Under the pieces are notes generated by a model. The model was given only the letters and a program-made list of their open reading frames with translations. It had not been told where the DNA came from and did not search any database. DNA of 64,000 nt, taken from Peromyscus leucopus. Taxonomy: Eukaryota > Chordata > Mammalia > Rodentia > Cricetidae. The stretch's first letter is position 1, and each line of letters begins with the position of its first letter. Where the stretch lies: the NCBI RefSeq assembly GCF_004664715.2, contig NC_051063.1, positions 117,914,629 through 117,978,628 on the forward strand. The letters run 5' to 3'. The translations under genes were made by a program, and so were the position numbers. Below, piece by piece: positions 12,301 through 23,760 of this stretch.

Positions 12301-14110
12301 TCTGTTCTGGGATGTTTTTCTGTAGTTGTTTCTGTGGGTTTTCTTGTGATGTCCTTGAGCCCCTCTGGCTCAAATATTCTTTCCTTCCTTTCTTCAGCAG
12401 GATTCTCTGAGTTCTACCAAGTGTTTTGTTGTGGGTCTCTTCATCTCTTCCCATATGTAACTGGATGAAGCCTATCGATTGACAGTTGGGTTAGACACAA
12501 TCCATGAGTATAGCAGAATATTTTTAGGTATCATGATGTTCAATTTTGTTTTTGTTGTTCTATCCTTTATGTCTGGGCCACCCAGCCTCTGGGTCCTGGT
12601 ACTCCAGGCAGTGTCAGGAGTGAGCTCACTCTTGTGGAATGGGTATCAGGCTAGACCAGTCATTTGTTGGCCACTACCACTGTCTCCATGTCACCCTTAC
12701 CTCAGGCACAAATGATAGGTAGGACAGAATGTGTGTCAAAAGCTTTGGGGCTAGGTTGGTATCCCAATCCCTTTACTGGAAGTCTTGCCTAGTCAAATGT
12801 GATACCAGTATCCTTTTTGCTAGGAGTCTTGCATGGGTTAATCTTTGTGGAATCCTGAAAGGTTTCCTATCATCAACTTTTTACCTGAGCCCAGAATTCC
12901 ACCCCAGCCTTCTAGTCATCTCTTTCAGTACCCTACCTCTCCATACCCAAAAAGAATTATTCATGTTCCCATTCTCAAACTCCTGCAGTTTAACCAGGAG
13001 ATCTTGTGATACCTCAGTAACCCCCCCCACTCTATCCCCTACAGACAAAGAGAAGCTTAAACCAGGATTCGTAATTGTAAATAAGAACATAGACCCCTTT
13101 TCCCCAGGTGGCTGTATCTGCTACAGGGACTTTGAAAAACACAGTCAGGATATTCTACCAAAAGACTAAAAAGGGAGGCAGGTTAAAATAAATCATATGG
13201 TCTGTGCCTTTAAGAACTAGCCTCACAAAGAAAGGGGAGAGCTCCTTCCAACCTCCCTGCTGTGAGTGAGATTTAGAAGAGCCTCCCTGGAGGCTTGTAA
13301 ACTTAGAAAACACCTTACTTTTGCATTCTGTACCTAAAGTCTCCAGTGGCAGCTTTGGGGAGGAAATCTAGTTACAACAAGACCCTCACTCTATTGTCTC
13401 AAAAAAGGGGCCTTAGACAAAGATATCTCAATATAGATAGACCCAAGCCAGTTTCAAGTCCCCAGAAATGATGGCACCAGCCCCAGGAACAAAAGAACAG
13501 AGTCAGCATGTCTGATGGTAACCAATTAACCACAAGATGCCCCTCTCCAGAGATAACATGACCAGACCCTGGAGAGGAGTTGTAAAACTCCTGACAGGGC
13601 AAACAGATAAGATAAAATAAGATAAAGTCCAGGACCGGGAAAAACTGGACCAATCAAGGATGGACCCATACTAACCCCCTCCCCTCTAAGAAATTTTATG
13701 GGTTTTGCCTATAAAAACTAACTTCCCCAAGAAAGAGGGGCTGCTCCCTGCCTCACTGTATTGGGTGTAGGAATGAGTCCCTGTTTGGACTTGTATCTGC
13801 AGAATAAACCTAGCTGTTGCATTCTACACATCCAAGGTCTTCGGTGGTCTCTTTGGGGGGTCACAATCTGGGCATAACAATCTCTTTTACTTTCCCTTCC
13901 CAAGGTGGTCTATGCATGCCCACTTGGGCTCTGCTTGTTACCTAGCATTTCTGGTGCTTTGGATGTAACATGGTTATCCTTTACTTTACCTCTCATAGCC
14001 ACTTGCAAGTTTAGTCTTTCTGACTCTGGGTCAACTCACTCAGGATGGTCTTTCTTTTTTTCCTTGTCCTAAATCCCATTTTACTCTGCACATTGGGAGT
14101 TTAAAAGCAT
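12300..14110 (-). mobile_element. L1 3' UTR/ORF2-end fragment, minus strand (block A copy)
   Basis: Matches 55630-56500 of block B. A class I LTR (13005-13879) interrupts it. Relative to block B, about 0.8 kb (an LTR plus the terminal L1 3' UTR) is absent at the left edge. Confidence 0.7.
13005..13879 (+). mobile_element. Class I (ERV1-type) solo LTR, 875 bp, 4-bp target duplication
   Basis: Starts TGTGATACC, ends GGGCATAACA, with flanking ATCT at 13001-13004 and 13880-13883. Near the 3' side are 'ctataaaaacta' (TATA-like, about 13710) and 'aataaacc' (about 13803), an ordinary U3-R-U5 layout. Block B (near 56320) lacks it, so it inserted after the block duplication. A second copy in reverse lies at 17962-18978. 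Confidence 0.88.
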
Positions 14111-14950
14111 ATATCCATTATTGTCACATGAAAAAAAAATGTTGGCTTTCATAGAGGCAGAAGTATTTATTGTACAATAAAGAGCAGTAAAATTATCCTT
14201 AAAAGCACTGTGTTTACACCTTCACTATACATAGTAGAAGAGCAGACATATTTTACATAGACATTCTGGTGAGGCTAGTGACTGAAGTCATGGAGATGTT
14301 TGGGATAGTGATGAGAGTCATGATAGGAGAAGGGGTAGTAGTTTTGATGGCTATGACAGTGGTATTGCTAGATCATGTAGTCACACTGGTAGAAGTAGTT
14401 ATTATGATGTTTGTAATGGTATAGTTGTTGAAGATGATGGGGACAATGATTGGTCTGGAGAGGAAATAGTGATGGACATAATAATGCTGAGGAAGGGATG
14501 ATGCTGACAAAGATGGTAATTGTTATTATTGTGATAGTGATGTAAGGGTGGTAGAGATGATGGTAGAATTGGTGGAAATATGGTTGGGATGATGATCAAT
14601 ATATCATGGTGGCCATGCCTAGGTTGTAGTATTTAGATGTCATTAAAGTAGCGCTAGTGCAAGTGCTGACATCTCATGGTGTGGAGTGATGTTAAATTGA
14701 CTGTGAAGTAATAACAATCATGTGTGCAAAAGTATTGCCATTATCTCATGCATGTGAAATTATGTCATATATAATTTATTCTTCATAAAGACACTATGGC
14801 AGGGATACTACAATTATCCTCATTTTAACCATTAAGGAGAAAGTACAAAGAGATTATTTCATTTTGACTGAAGTTACACAGCTGGGAGGGCCTGGAAATC
14901 ATATTCTGAATCAGCATATTGCCTTTGGCTCCTTATATTTCTTACATTTT
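14111..14950. other. Unassigned DNA with a GAT/GTG-rich stretch, shared by both blocks
   Basis: About 14270-14600 is rich in degenerate gatgatgg/gtggtag units (simple-sequence-like). The same tract occurs at 56690-57050. No coding potential in a conserved frame. Confidence 0.5.
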
Positions 14951-14951
14951 C

Positions 14952-14980
14952 CCTTTCTTCCTTCCTTCCTTCCTTCCTTC

Positions 14981-15033
<53 letters not shown>

Positions 15034-15045
15034 TTTCTATCTTTA
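14952..15045. repeat. (TTCC)n(CTTT)n microsatellite
   Basis: Tetranucleotide pyrimidine repeat followed by short ATGT units. The paralogous tract is at 57383-57480 with different repeat numbers. Confidence 0.9.
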
Positions 15046-16401
15046 TGAATGCATGTATGTATGTATGTTAATTAAATTTATTCATTTATTTTACATCCTA
15101 ACTGCAGTTTCCCCTCCCTACTCTTCTCCAATTATCTCCCCATAACTCAGCTTTGCCCCCCTCAAATCTACTTCTTCTCTGTTTCTGTTCAAAAAGTTAT
15201 AGGCCTCCTATGGGTATCAACAGAGCATGGCATATGAATTTTAGGTAGGACTATGTTCTTCCCCTCATGTTAAGACTTGGTCAGGCAACCGAGTATGAGA
15301 AACAGGGTCCCAAGTCCTATCGAAGTACCAAGAGGCCCTCTTCCCACTGCTAGGAGTCCCACAAGTAGACCAAGTTATACAACAGTCACACATATGTAGA
15401 CCTTAGGGTCTCATCATGAGGGCTCCTTTGCTCTTGTGCCAGTGTCTGTGAGCTCTTAGGTGCCCAGGTTTGTTATCTCTGTGGGTTCTGTTTTGATGAC
15501 CTTGACCCCCCTGGCTCTCACAATCCTTCTATCCTCCCTTCTATAGAATTCCCAGTGCAGAGACCAGTGCTTGGCTGTGAATCTCTGCATCAATTACTAT
15601 TTGGATGAAGGCTCTCTGGTAACAACTAGGCTATTCACCAATCTGATTACAGGAAATGGCCAGTTCAGGATACCTACCACTATTGGTGGGAGTCTTATCT
15701 GCGGTTGGTTGGTAGATTCCTGGGAATTTCCATTATACCATGATTCTACTTATCCCTGATTGCATCCCTATCAAGACATCTCTTTTATTACTCATACCCC
15801 AACTGGATCACTTATGTTCCCATTCCCACTCATCCTTAGTTTAACCAGGAGATACTTCCTAGGAAAATCTATGCATCTCAGTTCACTGTTGGGACCTCCT
15901 TGTTACCTAGCCTCTCTGGGGCTGTGGATAGAAACATGGTTATCCTTTACTTTAGTGATAATATCCACTTATGCACAATCAAATGCCATGTTTGTATTTG
16001 GATTTGGGTTATATATCTCAGGACGATGTTTTTCTAGTTCCATCCATTTGCCTTCAAATTTCATGATGTCATTGTTTTTAACAGCCGAGTAATATTCCAT
16101 TGTGTAAATGTACCACCACACACCTATGGAGTTTGGTTTTTGACAGAGGAGCCAAAAATGTACAATGCAACAAAGAAGGCATCTTTAACAAATGGTGCTA
16201 GCATAACTGGATGTCAGTATGTAGATGAAAGCAAATATATCCATATTTTTGACCTTGTACAAAACTCATGTCCAAGTGGATCAAAGATCTCAACATAAAT
16301 CCAGTTACACTGAACCTGATTAGAAAAGAAAGTGAGAAATAACTTTGAATGCATCAACATTGGCATGGGAAATAACTCTTTGACTATAAGACTAGTAGTA
16401 A

Positions 16402-16559
16402 GCTGGGCGGTGGTGGCACACGCCTTTAATCCCAGCACTCGGGAGGCAGAGCCAGGTGGATCTCTATGAGTTCGAGGCCAGCCTGGACTACCAAGTGAGT
16501 TCCAGGAAAGGCACAAAGCTACACAGAGAAACCCTGTCTCGTAAAACCAAAAAAAAAAA
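16402..16559 (+). mobile_element. B1 SINE, block A only
   Basis: Near-consensus B1 ('gctgggcggtggtggcacac' to 'ccctgtctcgtaaaacc' plus A-rich tail) with the cricetid-like 'ctaccaagtgagttccagga'. The matching point in block B, near 58830, has no B1, so it inserted after the duplication. Confidence 0.93.
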
Positions 16560-16951
16560 GGTGGGATCTTATAAAACTGAACTGCTTATATAAGGCAAAG
16601 GGCACTGTCAATAAGACAAAGTACCAGCCCACACAATGGTAAAAGATCTTCACTAACCCCATATCCAAAAAAGGGCTGATTTCCAAAACATGTAAATAAC
16701 CCAAGAAACTAGACATCAGAAAACTAAATAATCCAATTGAAAAATAGGGTAAAGACCTAAACAAATAATTCTCAAGAAAAAATCTGAAATGCCAGGAAAC
16801 ACTTAAATAAATATTAAACACACTTAGCCACCATGGAAATATAAATCAATATGACTCTGAGATTTTATGTTAGACTTGGCAGAATGGCTAAGACTTAAAA
16901 CACAAGTGGTAGCTCATGCTGGAGAGAATGTGGAACAAGAACACTCTTGTA

Positions 16952-17098
16952 ACTGGGTGGTGGTGGCCTGTGCCTTTAATTCTAGCCCTTGAGAGGCAGA
17001 GCCAGGCAGATCTAAGTGATTTCTAGGCCAGTCAGGTTTACAGAGCTTGATTCAGCACAGGCACAAATCTACACAGAGAAACCCTGTCTCAAAAACCC
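16952..17098 (+). mobile_element. B1 SINE, shared by both blocks
   Basis: An older B1 in the inverted L1 segment. Its paralogue lies at 59256-59402, so it predates the duplication. Confidence 0.85.
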
Positions 17099-17185
17099 AC
17101 ACACATTAAAAATAATAATAATAAAAAAATCTATTGCTGGTGGGATTGCAAATTAATACAGACACTTAGGAAATCAATATGGTAG

Positions 17186-17528
17186 TGTCTGTGCCCATTC
17201 TCCGTTCCTCGTGGCTTTACTCAGCAGGTCCACATAGAGGATGATTAGGACCACGGGCCTGAGTGCAGGTGTCTGATATGGTCTGCACTTGGCTGTGCTG
17301 GGGGCTAGGTCTTTTGCTCCACTCCTTGGTGTCTCTATAAAAACCCTGGGGCAGAGACAGTCAGGGCCCATTGGAATAGATTCCAGGCCCTCTCAAGGCT
17401 ATCCTTTATTTTCTATCTGTTTATCTATGCAAGATTCTCCACAATAAATCTTTCTATCTAATATTTCCTGCTGCTATCACTCAAGAAAACCCTGGGGAAC
17501 TGTGGGTTTGGTGGGTAAGCGCCCCACA
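17186..17528 (+). repeat. 5' LTR of the ERVK element
   Basis: 343 bp, same family as 2409-2753. Ends GCCCCACA. The first bases (TGTCTGTGCCC) have diverged from TGTGGGAGCCC. Confidence 0.88.
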
Positions 17529-17531
17529 GAA

Positions 17532-17550
17532 TGGCGCCACAAACAGGTAC
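17532..17550 (+). promoter_or_regulatory. Putative tRNA-Lys primer-binding site
   Basis: TGGCGCCACAAACAGGTAC, three bases after the 5' LTR. It resembles the 3' end complement of a lysine tRNA apart from one extra base and one or two changes. Marks the element as ERVK-like. Confidence 0.7.
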
Positions 17551-17730
17551 TAAAGAAAAAAGAAAAAAAGGGACTAAAGAAAAAAAAGGGACTTAAAAAA
17601 AGGGGGGACTAAAGACAAATGAACAGGGACTAAAGACAAAGTAATAGAGACTAAAGATAAAGGAAAACAATAGTTTTATTACAGAGATTTTGGCGAAAGT
17701 GTGAGCCAGCCCTGCCTGCTGGTGTTATAG

Positions 17731-17732
<2 letters not shown>

Positions 17733-17810
<78 letters not shown>
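17733..17810. repeat. (AT)n(AG)n compound microsatellite
   Basis: 24 AT units followed directly by 15 AG units, inside the ERVK interior. Confidence 0.95.
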
Positions 17811-17811
<1 letters not shown>

Positions 17812-17961
17812 CAGGGGTTTTATCCTCGAGAGAAACGGAAAGCAGACTGGAAGGATGTCCGATGCTGCAGCAAAATTCTCTTCTGTCAAAATTTTCTATC
17901 TTCTTTCAATTTCTCAATTTCTATCTGTGAAAAATAAGTATAAGGTATAGGGTAGTAATAT

Positions 17962-18978
17962 TGTTGTGCCCAGATCATAACCCCCAGAGAGACCACCAAG
18001 GATGAGCATACCAGAATGCAAAAGCAAGGTTTATCTCTTACAAGTCATGACAGGGGACTCATCTCAAGCCATCTCAAGTGAGGCAGGGAAGAGTTACTCT
18101 TTCTTGGGGAAGTTAGTTTTTATAGGCAAAACCCATAAAATTTCTTAGAGGGGAGGGGGTTAGTATGGGTCCATCCTTGATTGGTCCAGTTTTTCCCGGT
18201 CCTGGACTTTATCTTATTCTAGCTTATCTGTTTGCCCTGTCAGGAGTTTTACAACTCCTCTCCAGGGTCTGGTCATATTATCTCTGGAGAGGGGCATCTT
18301 GTGGTTAATTGGTTACCATCAGACATGCTGACTCTGTTCTTTTGACTTCCTGGGGCTGGTGCCATCATTTCTGGGGACTTGAAACTGGCCTGGGTCTATC
18401 TATTTTGAGATATCTTTATCTAAGGCCCCCTTCTTGAGACAATATAGTGAGGGTCTTGTGACTAGATCTCATCTCCAAAGCAGCCACTGGAGACTAGGTA
18501 CAGAATGCAAAAGTAAGGTGTTTTCTAAGTTTACAAGTCTCCAGGGAGGCTCTTCCAAATCTCTTTCTCACAGCAGGGAGGTTGGAAAGAGCACTCACCT
18601 TTCTTTGTGATGCTAGTTCTTTTTTTTCCAATTAACAAACTGTAATTATTTTCCCAACGATACATTTTTTCCATACATATCCACCATGCACTGTAACCAA
18701 AAAAAGCAGTGTACATGAAATAAGAGAAAGTAAATTAAAAACCCATAGCATAGGTAAGGAGGCTCTAGTCTGGAGCACAGCTGAGGCACAGAGCATATAA
18801 TTTATTTTAACCTGCCTCCCTTTTTAGTCTTTTGGTCAAATATCCTGACTGTGTTTTCCAAAGTCACTGTAGCAGATACTGCCACCTGGGGAAAGGGGGT
18901 CTAAGTTCCTATCTACACTTAGGAATCCTGGTTTAAGCTTCTCTTTGTCTGTAGGGGGGTTTTTACTGAAGTATCACA
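17962..18978 (-). mobile_element. Class I solo LTR nested in the ERVK, 1017 bp
   Basis: Reverse-orientation relative of 13005-13879, bounded by TGTTGTGCCC and GTATCACA. The 4-bp duplication ATAT lies at 17958-17961 and 18979-18982. It is longer than the other copy because of extra sequence at about 18618-18790. Confidence 0.85.
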
Positions 18979-18982
18979 ATAT

Positions 18983-20325
18983 AGTGTAGGAAAAACTTAG
19001 AAGTGTAAGATCATGTAGGAAAAAATAAGTAAGGCAACTAGACAGAAAAACTCTACAATTTTCTAACTTTGGGGGCTGTGAATGCAAACTGGGGAAAAAT
19101 CTTTCTTTGGGCTTTACAGGTAGTAAAAAAAGCTCCTCATTGAACTTATGGGGAAGAAAAAGTTTCCTATGGAAGCTTTTGACCAGGGACAGCTGAAATG
19201 CTAAGTCCAAGCAGCAGGAGAAAGTGTTTTCTCCCTGAGGCAAAAATGGGGGTGTAAAAAGCCAAAAAGTTTAAAGTTCAGAAGTTTTGGGTAAAGTTGG
19301 TCTTTCTCTCTTGGGGAAAAAAAATCTTTCTCAAACTAAAAAGCTTTTCTTGGAAAATTTGGGGGAAATTTTTTTTTTAAATCGCCTTAATCTTACTCTC
19401 TTAAAAAAAAACTTAAAAACTAAATCCTTTAACTTTCTCAGTAGGACAAAAATTACAATATGGGGTCAAGGACATGTTTGTGTTTTTTTTATAAGAGGAG
19501 AATGAAGCTCAGTGGTTACCGTCTGATAAGGAGCGTGGAACTAAGCAAGGGCCAGCTCCAGTGACGTTCCTATAAAGGAACCAGAATGAAAGTGGCTCAA
19601 TTAGTATTTCTGAGATTTTGTCACTGGTTAATGCAAACAATGAGGAAATAGAGTTTTGAGCAGTGCAGCTTTTGGTTTTACTAGCTCCTTTAGAAAAAAT
19701 ACTTTATATCACCTAATAGCTGTGCAGTATTTGGCGAAGAGCTTTACAGCAGCTAATACGGTAATTTCACCCTCAGCGTGAAGTGAAGTTTTTTCGTTAG
19801 GGTGAACCAAAAGTACTGCTGTAATAGAAACATTTGTCTGAATTGAAACACTTAGAGGAACTACTATGAATTTGGGTGAAGGGACAGCCTCTAGTTAAAA
19901 ACCGTTTACCACTGACAGTGCATCTCTGCTGGTTCCAGAAAGAATGAGAGAACTGGCAACTTCAGGGTGTGGCTTTGTCTGGAGAATGTTACAGTCCCTT
20001 AGCAACAAGTAACATAATTCTATAATGACAACACTCACTAAATCCCAGTATTGTATAGCAAAGCTGACTATAAACTCTAAACTTTAGAAATGATGTACAT
20101 ACTTCCTGTCCAGTTAATAGAATCTTTCTAATAGTGATAATAATTAAGAGTAAGAAGTAGAAAAAGATGAAAATAAGATATGTGAGTTTGTAGAAATTAT
20201 TCTCTAGTTAGATCTCTGTGTTAAGAAATCTTTGTGTGTTTCCTAAGTTAAATATATGCTAATGGTAGCCCCATATAAGTTTGTAAAATAGATCTATAGA
20301 GTTCCTTTAAGAATATAGCTTGAAG
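18983..20325. other. ERVK interior, no recognisable coding
   Basis: AT-rich, purine-biased DNA between the nested LTR and the B1. Only short open frames without retroviral motifs are present. Confidence 0.45.
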
Positions 20326-20476
20326 CTGGGCGGTGGTGGCACATGCCTTTAATCCCAGCACTTGGGAGGCAGAGCCAGGCAGATCTCTGTGATTTCGAGG
20401 CCAGCCTGGGCTACCAAGTAAGTTCCAGGAAAGGCATAAAGGTACACAGAGAAACCCTGTCTTGAGAAAAAAAAAA
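20326..20476 (+). mobile_element. B1 SINE inside the ERVK
   Basis: Near-consensus 'gctgggcggtggtggcacat' through 'aaccctgtcttgag' with an A tail. The phrase 'gctaccaagtaagttccagg' is of cricetid type. Confidence 0.92.
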
Positions 20477-20482
20477 AGATTT

Positions 20483-20640
20483 AGGGCTGGAGAGATAGCT
20501 CAGAGGTTAAGAGCACTGACTGCTCTTCCAGAGGTCCTGAGTTCAATTCCCAGCACCCACATGGTGGCTCACAACCATCTGTAATGAGTTCTGGCACCCT
20601 CTTCTGTGTACAAAATAAATAAATAAATCTTTTAAAAAAA
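20483..20640 (+). mobile_element. B2 SINE inside the ERVK
   Basis: Begins 'gggctggagagatagctcag' (tRNA-like pol III A box) with the B box in 'gagttcaattcccagcac', and ends in an AAATAAATAAATC-rich tail. It directly follows the B1 tail. Confidence 0.92.
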
Positions 20641-22500
20641 GAATATAAGCTTGCAAGAAATATCTAAGGTAGTTTTAAGACATGTAATAATAAGCTTGTA
20701 AGAAGTAAAGATACTAGTTGTAAATGTAAGTTTAAATAAGAAATAAGATAAGACCTACATAAGAAGTAATTAGAAATATATTTGCTAAAGTAGTTCTATA
20801 GTTTCCTTAAGGAGTATATATGTGAATTTGTAAAACGTAAATGTGAGTCTAAATGCCTTGCAAGGCAAAAAAAAAAAAAAGTTATATGTGAGTTTGTGAA
20901 TTGTAAATGTTAAGTGTGAGTCTATTCTTAATGTATATGGTTGAAGAACCCGAGACACAGAAAGTAGTGTCCCAGTAGACTGCAAAGTAGGCAGTCTGAA
21001 TTATTTCAAAAGCTCCAGAAGCTCCTAAGAAGCTAAGAATGGCGGACGCAAGAACCAGCACAACAAGGAATCCACAGTTGAAATTCGTGAAAAATCAATG
21101 CAACACAGAAAAACCTGAGCTAACATCAAAAAAAATGGTGCTGTTTAAAATATTACTGTAACTAAAAAGGTCTCCAGCTTGATAATGAAAGTTGCAGATA
21201 TGCTTGTTTTAACTAAAATTGTTAACTGCAAAAAGTTTTGGTTGTAAAACGTCTCTTCATATTTGGAAGTGAAAAATCTGATACCAGAATTTACTTTTTT
21301 GAACTTTTTGAACTTAAAATGAGATAAAACTACAGAAAAAAATTTGTTATAGATTTCTTCATATTTGGAAGGCTTGTACTGGAATTATTTCAATTTTGGG
21401 ACTTAATGAAATGAACAATAGATTTAATTGCAATGGGACAATTTTGAGTTTATTTATAGTAATGACCTAGGAACTGTTTTTTGGAACTGGGTTAAAAATG
21501 GAACTGTTTAAATGAAGTTTATTTCTACCTAGACTAAAGATGCAATTTTGTGTATGCATGTATGCTTTATTAACTGGTGATTCATGAATTCTTTTGTGGA
21601 ACTATTTATGTAAAAATGGAATTACTTATGGAACTGTTTTTGTCTTAGAAATGAAACTGTTTAAAAAGAAGTTTGGGTTTTAAAACTAGACTTGAGATTT
21701 TGCTTAAAAAATTATAAAAGGGAGAGTTAATATTCCTTAGTCTATTTAATTTAAAATTTTTTCTTTGAGTGGATTAATGTCATGTTTTATTAGTAAGAAA
21801 TGCAAATGGGTATACAAGAGACTACTTTTAAAGTGTGTAAAGAGTTTTATTAAGAAACAGCTTTTGGATGTTTTGCTAAAAGTTTTCAAAGTGTTAATGG
21901 TTAGACTGAAAATATTGCTTTTCAATATGAGGTTTAGGAATTGTATAAGTTTTGGTTCCTTTAACTAGGTTTGAGATTTTGTTTAAAAAATTATAAAGAA
22001 AAGGAGGAGTTATGAGATTGAATTATGTTTGCAGAAATCTATTGATATTAATACACCCTGGTTTTGTGGAGTTAAGGAAATATCTAAGTTTGATGTAAAT
22101 ACATTGAAGTTTTTCCTATGTTCTGTTAGCAAGAAAATTCAAATGATTGAGTTAAAGTTGTAAGACGGAGAAAATTGTTAACTATATATAGCACCATATA
22201 TGCTAATTCAAATGGTCCTGTTAAGAGTTTTGAGCTGTAAGATTGAGACAATTGTGACTATGTATAGCAATATTTATGTTAACCTGTTAATGGTAATGAT
22301 GAATCTAAGGGATTCTTTAAGTTTGTAGTCACCTTAAGAGTTTTTGGTTTAGAAAGGGCTTGAGGCAGCTAAGACTGCTGTAGTCACCTTGGACCTAATT
22401 CAAAAGAGAAATGCCATCTTTATCATCCTATACTCCATACTGTGAGGTGTAACAGCTATGGAGATTGCTGTAAGCCATTAATAGTTATTTTTTATATATT
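20641..22500. other. ERVK interior, second half
   Basis: AT-rich, with loosely repeated phrases ('gaactgttt', 'gagattttg', 'aaaattataaa'), for example at 21660-21720 and 21960-22010. No pol or env motif seen. Confidence 0.45.
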
Positions 22501-22514
22501 AAGAAAGGGGGACC

Positions 22515-22858
22515 CGTGGGAGCTCGTTCTTGGATTCCTCGTGGCTTTACCCAGCAGGTCCACATAGAGGATGATTAGGATCACGGGCCTGAGTGCAGGT
22601 GTCTGAGATGGTCTGCACTTGGCTGTGCTGGGGGAGGAAGTCTTTTGCTCCACCCTTGGCATCTCTATAGAAACCCTGGGGCAGAGACAGTCGGGGCCCA
22701 TTGGAATAGATTCCAGGCCCTCTCAAGGCTATCCTTTATTTTCTATCTGTTTATCGCTGCAAGATTCTCCACAATAAATCCTTCTATCTAATATTTCCTG
22801 CTCCTTGCACTCAAGAAAACCCTGGGGAGCTGTGGGGTTGGTGGGTAAATGCCCCACA
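22515..22858 (+). repeat. 3' LTR of the ERVK element
   Basis: 344 bp, preceded by a polypurine tract (aagaaagggggacc). It starts CGTGGGAGC, where the first T of TG has mutated, and ends GCCCCACA. Confidence 0.88.
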
Positions 22859-23052
22859 TGGTGGTTTTTCAGAAATCTGGGAATTTTTCTACTTCAAGAC
22901 TCTACTATATCACTCTTGACCATATAACCAAAGGATGCTTAATCATGCCACAAGGACACTAGCTCAACTAAGTTGACATCAGCTTTATTCACAATAGCCA
23001 GAAATTGAAAACAACCTAGATGTCCCTCAATTGAAGAATGGGCAAAGAAAAT

Positions 23053-23760
23053 AGTTTTAATGACTAAACTGTTGAAGTATGAAATTTCAGTTATCATATA
23101 TTTTACTTGGGTCATGTGACACAGATATACAACCTCAACAACAACATCATCTAGATGATAACAATATAACAGAGAGGATGAGAGTATTGTGGGAAGGAAC
23201 TCCACAGTGAGTGGTGAGACCAGTGATCCTCTTTCACTAGGCTTTATCTTTCCATATTAGGCCCATTTCAACATGATGACCTTAAGAACCAAGCCTTTAA
23301 ACCACTAGAGTTTGGAAAGAAATGACATCTAATCATAACAAATTAATTCCACATCTCATGTACAAAGTTTGGTAAATGGCAGAAGGAAACATTGTTCCAT
23401 CTTAATAATTTATATAAAAATTCATGAATTTCCTTAATAAAATTTATAAGCAAAAAAGTGCTTGGTGATTTCAGACAACACATTCCTATTGTATCCCAGT
23501 TGTAATAAAGGCAATAATATTAAGAAGACTATCTACTCAATAGACAAATCCTCATCAATGCCTGAATTCGTTTTCAGTCTTGTTTGAAATTATTTGACAG
23601 AATTTACTTAAGCATGGAAGTGTTTACTTTTACTTCTTTTTTAGAGCTTGAAGGTAAAGTCTGTCTTGGTTAGGAAGCTATGTGACATGATCTTGAGTCA
23701 ACTGGTTCCACCACATCTGTGAGCAGGAAAGCAACAAATAAGAATGCTATTGTTCAGCTC
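23053..23760. other. Intergenic DNA shared by both blocks
   Basis: Collinear with about 59656-60340. No gene seen. Confidence 0.5.

Larger units (their letters stand above)
17186..22858 (+). mobile_element. ERVK-type LTR element, 5.7 kb, with nested insertions
   Basis: Two LTRs (17186-17528 and 22515-22858) flank about 5 kb. The 6-bp target duplication is TGGTAG (17180-17185) and TGGTGG (22859-22864), one mismatch. A lysine-tRNA-like primer site follows the 5' LTR (17532-17550) and a purine tract (22501-22513) precedes the 3' LTR. No gag, pol or env frame is recognisable; the interior is AT-rich and holds an ERV1 LTR (17962-18978), a B1 and a B2. It inserted in the inverted L1 after the block duplication, as block B is uninterrupted near 59478. 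Non-coding and not autonomous. Confidence 0.88.
15050..23052 (-). mobile_element. L1 with 5' inversion (twin priming), block A copy, interrupted by an ERV
   Basis: Minus-strand 3' UTR and ORF2 end (15050 to about 16114) abut plus-strand ORF2 sequence (about 16115-17179, continued at 22865-23052). In L1 coordinates the plus part ends ('gaagaatgggcaaag') near where the minus part begins ('gtggtacatttacacaatgg' in reverse), so both halves come from one L1. Block B holds the same structure at 57500-59655. An ERV at 17186-22858 splits block A's copy. Confidence 0.75.

Noticed and set aside
12729..13169. 146-codon open frame, plus strand
   Set aside because: Runs across the L1/LTR junction at 13005 and is antisense to L1; a chance frame across two repeats.
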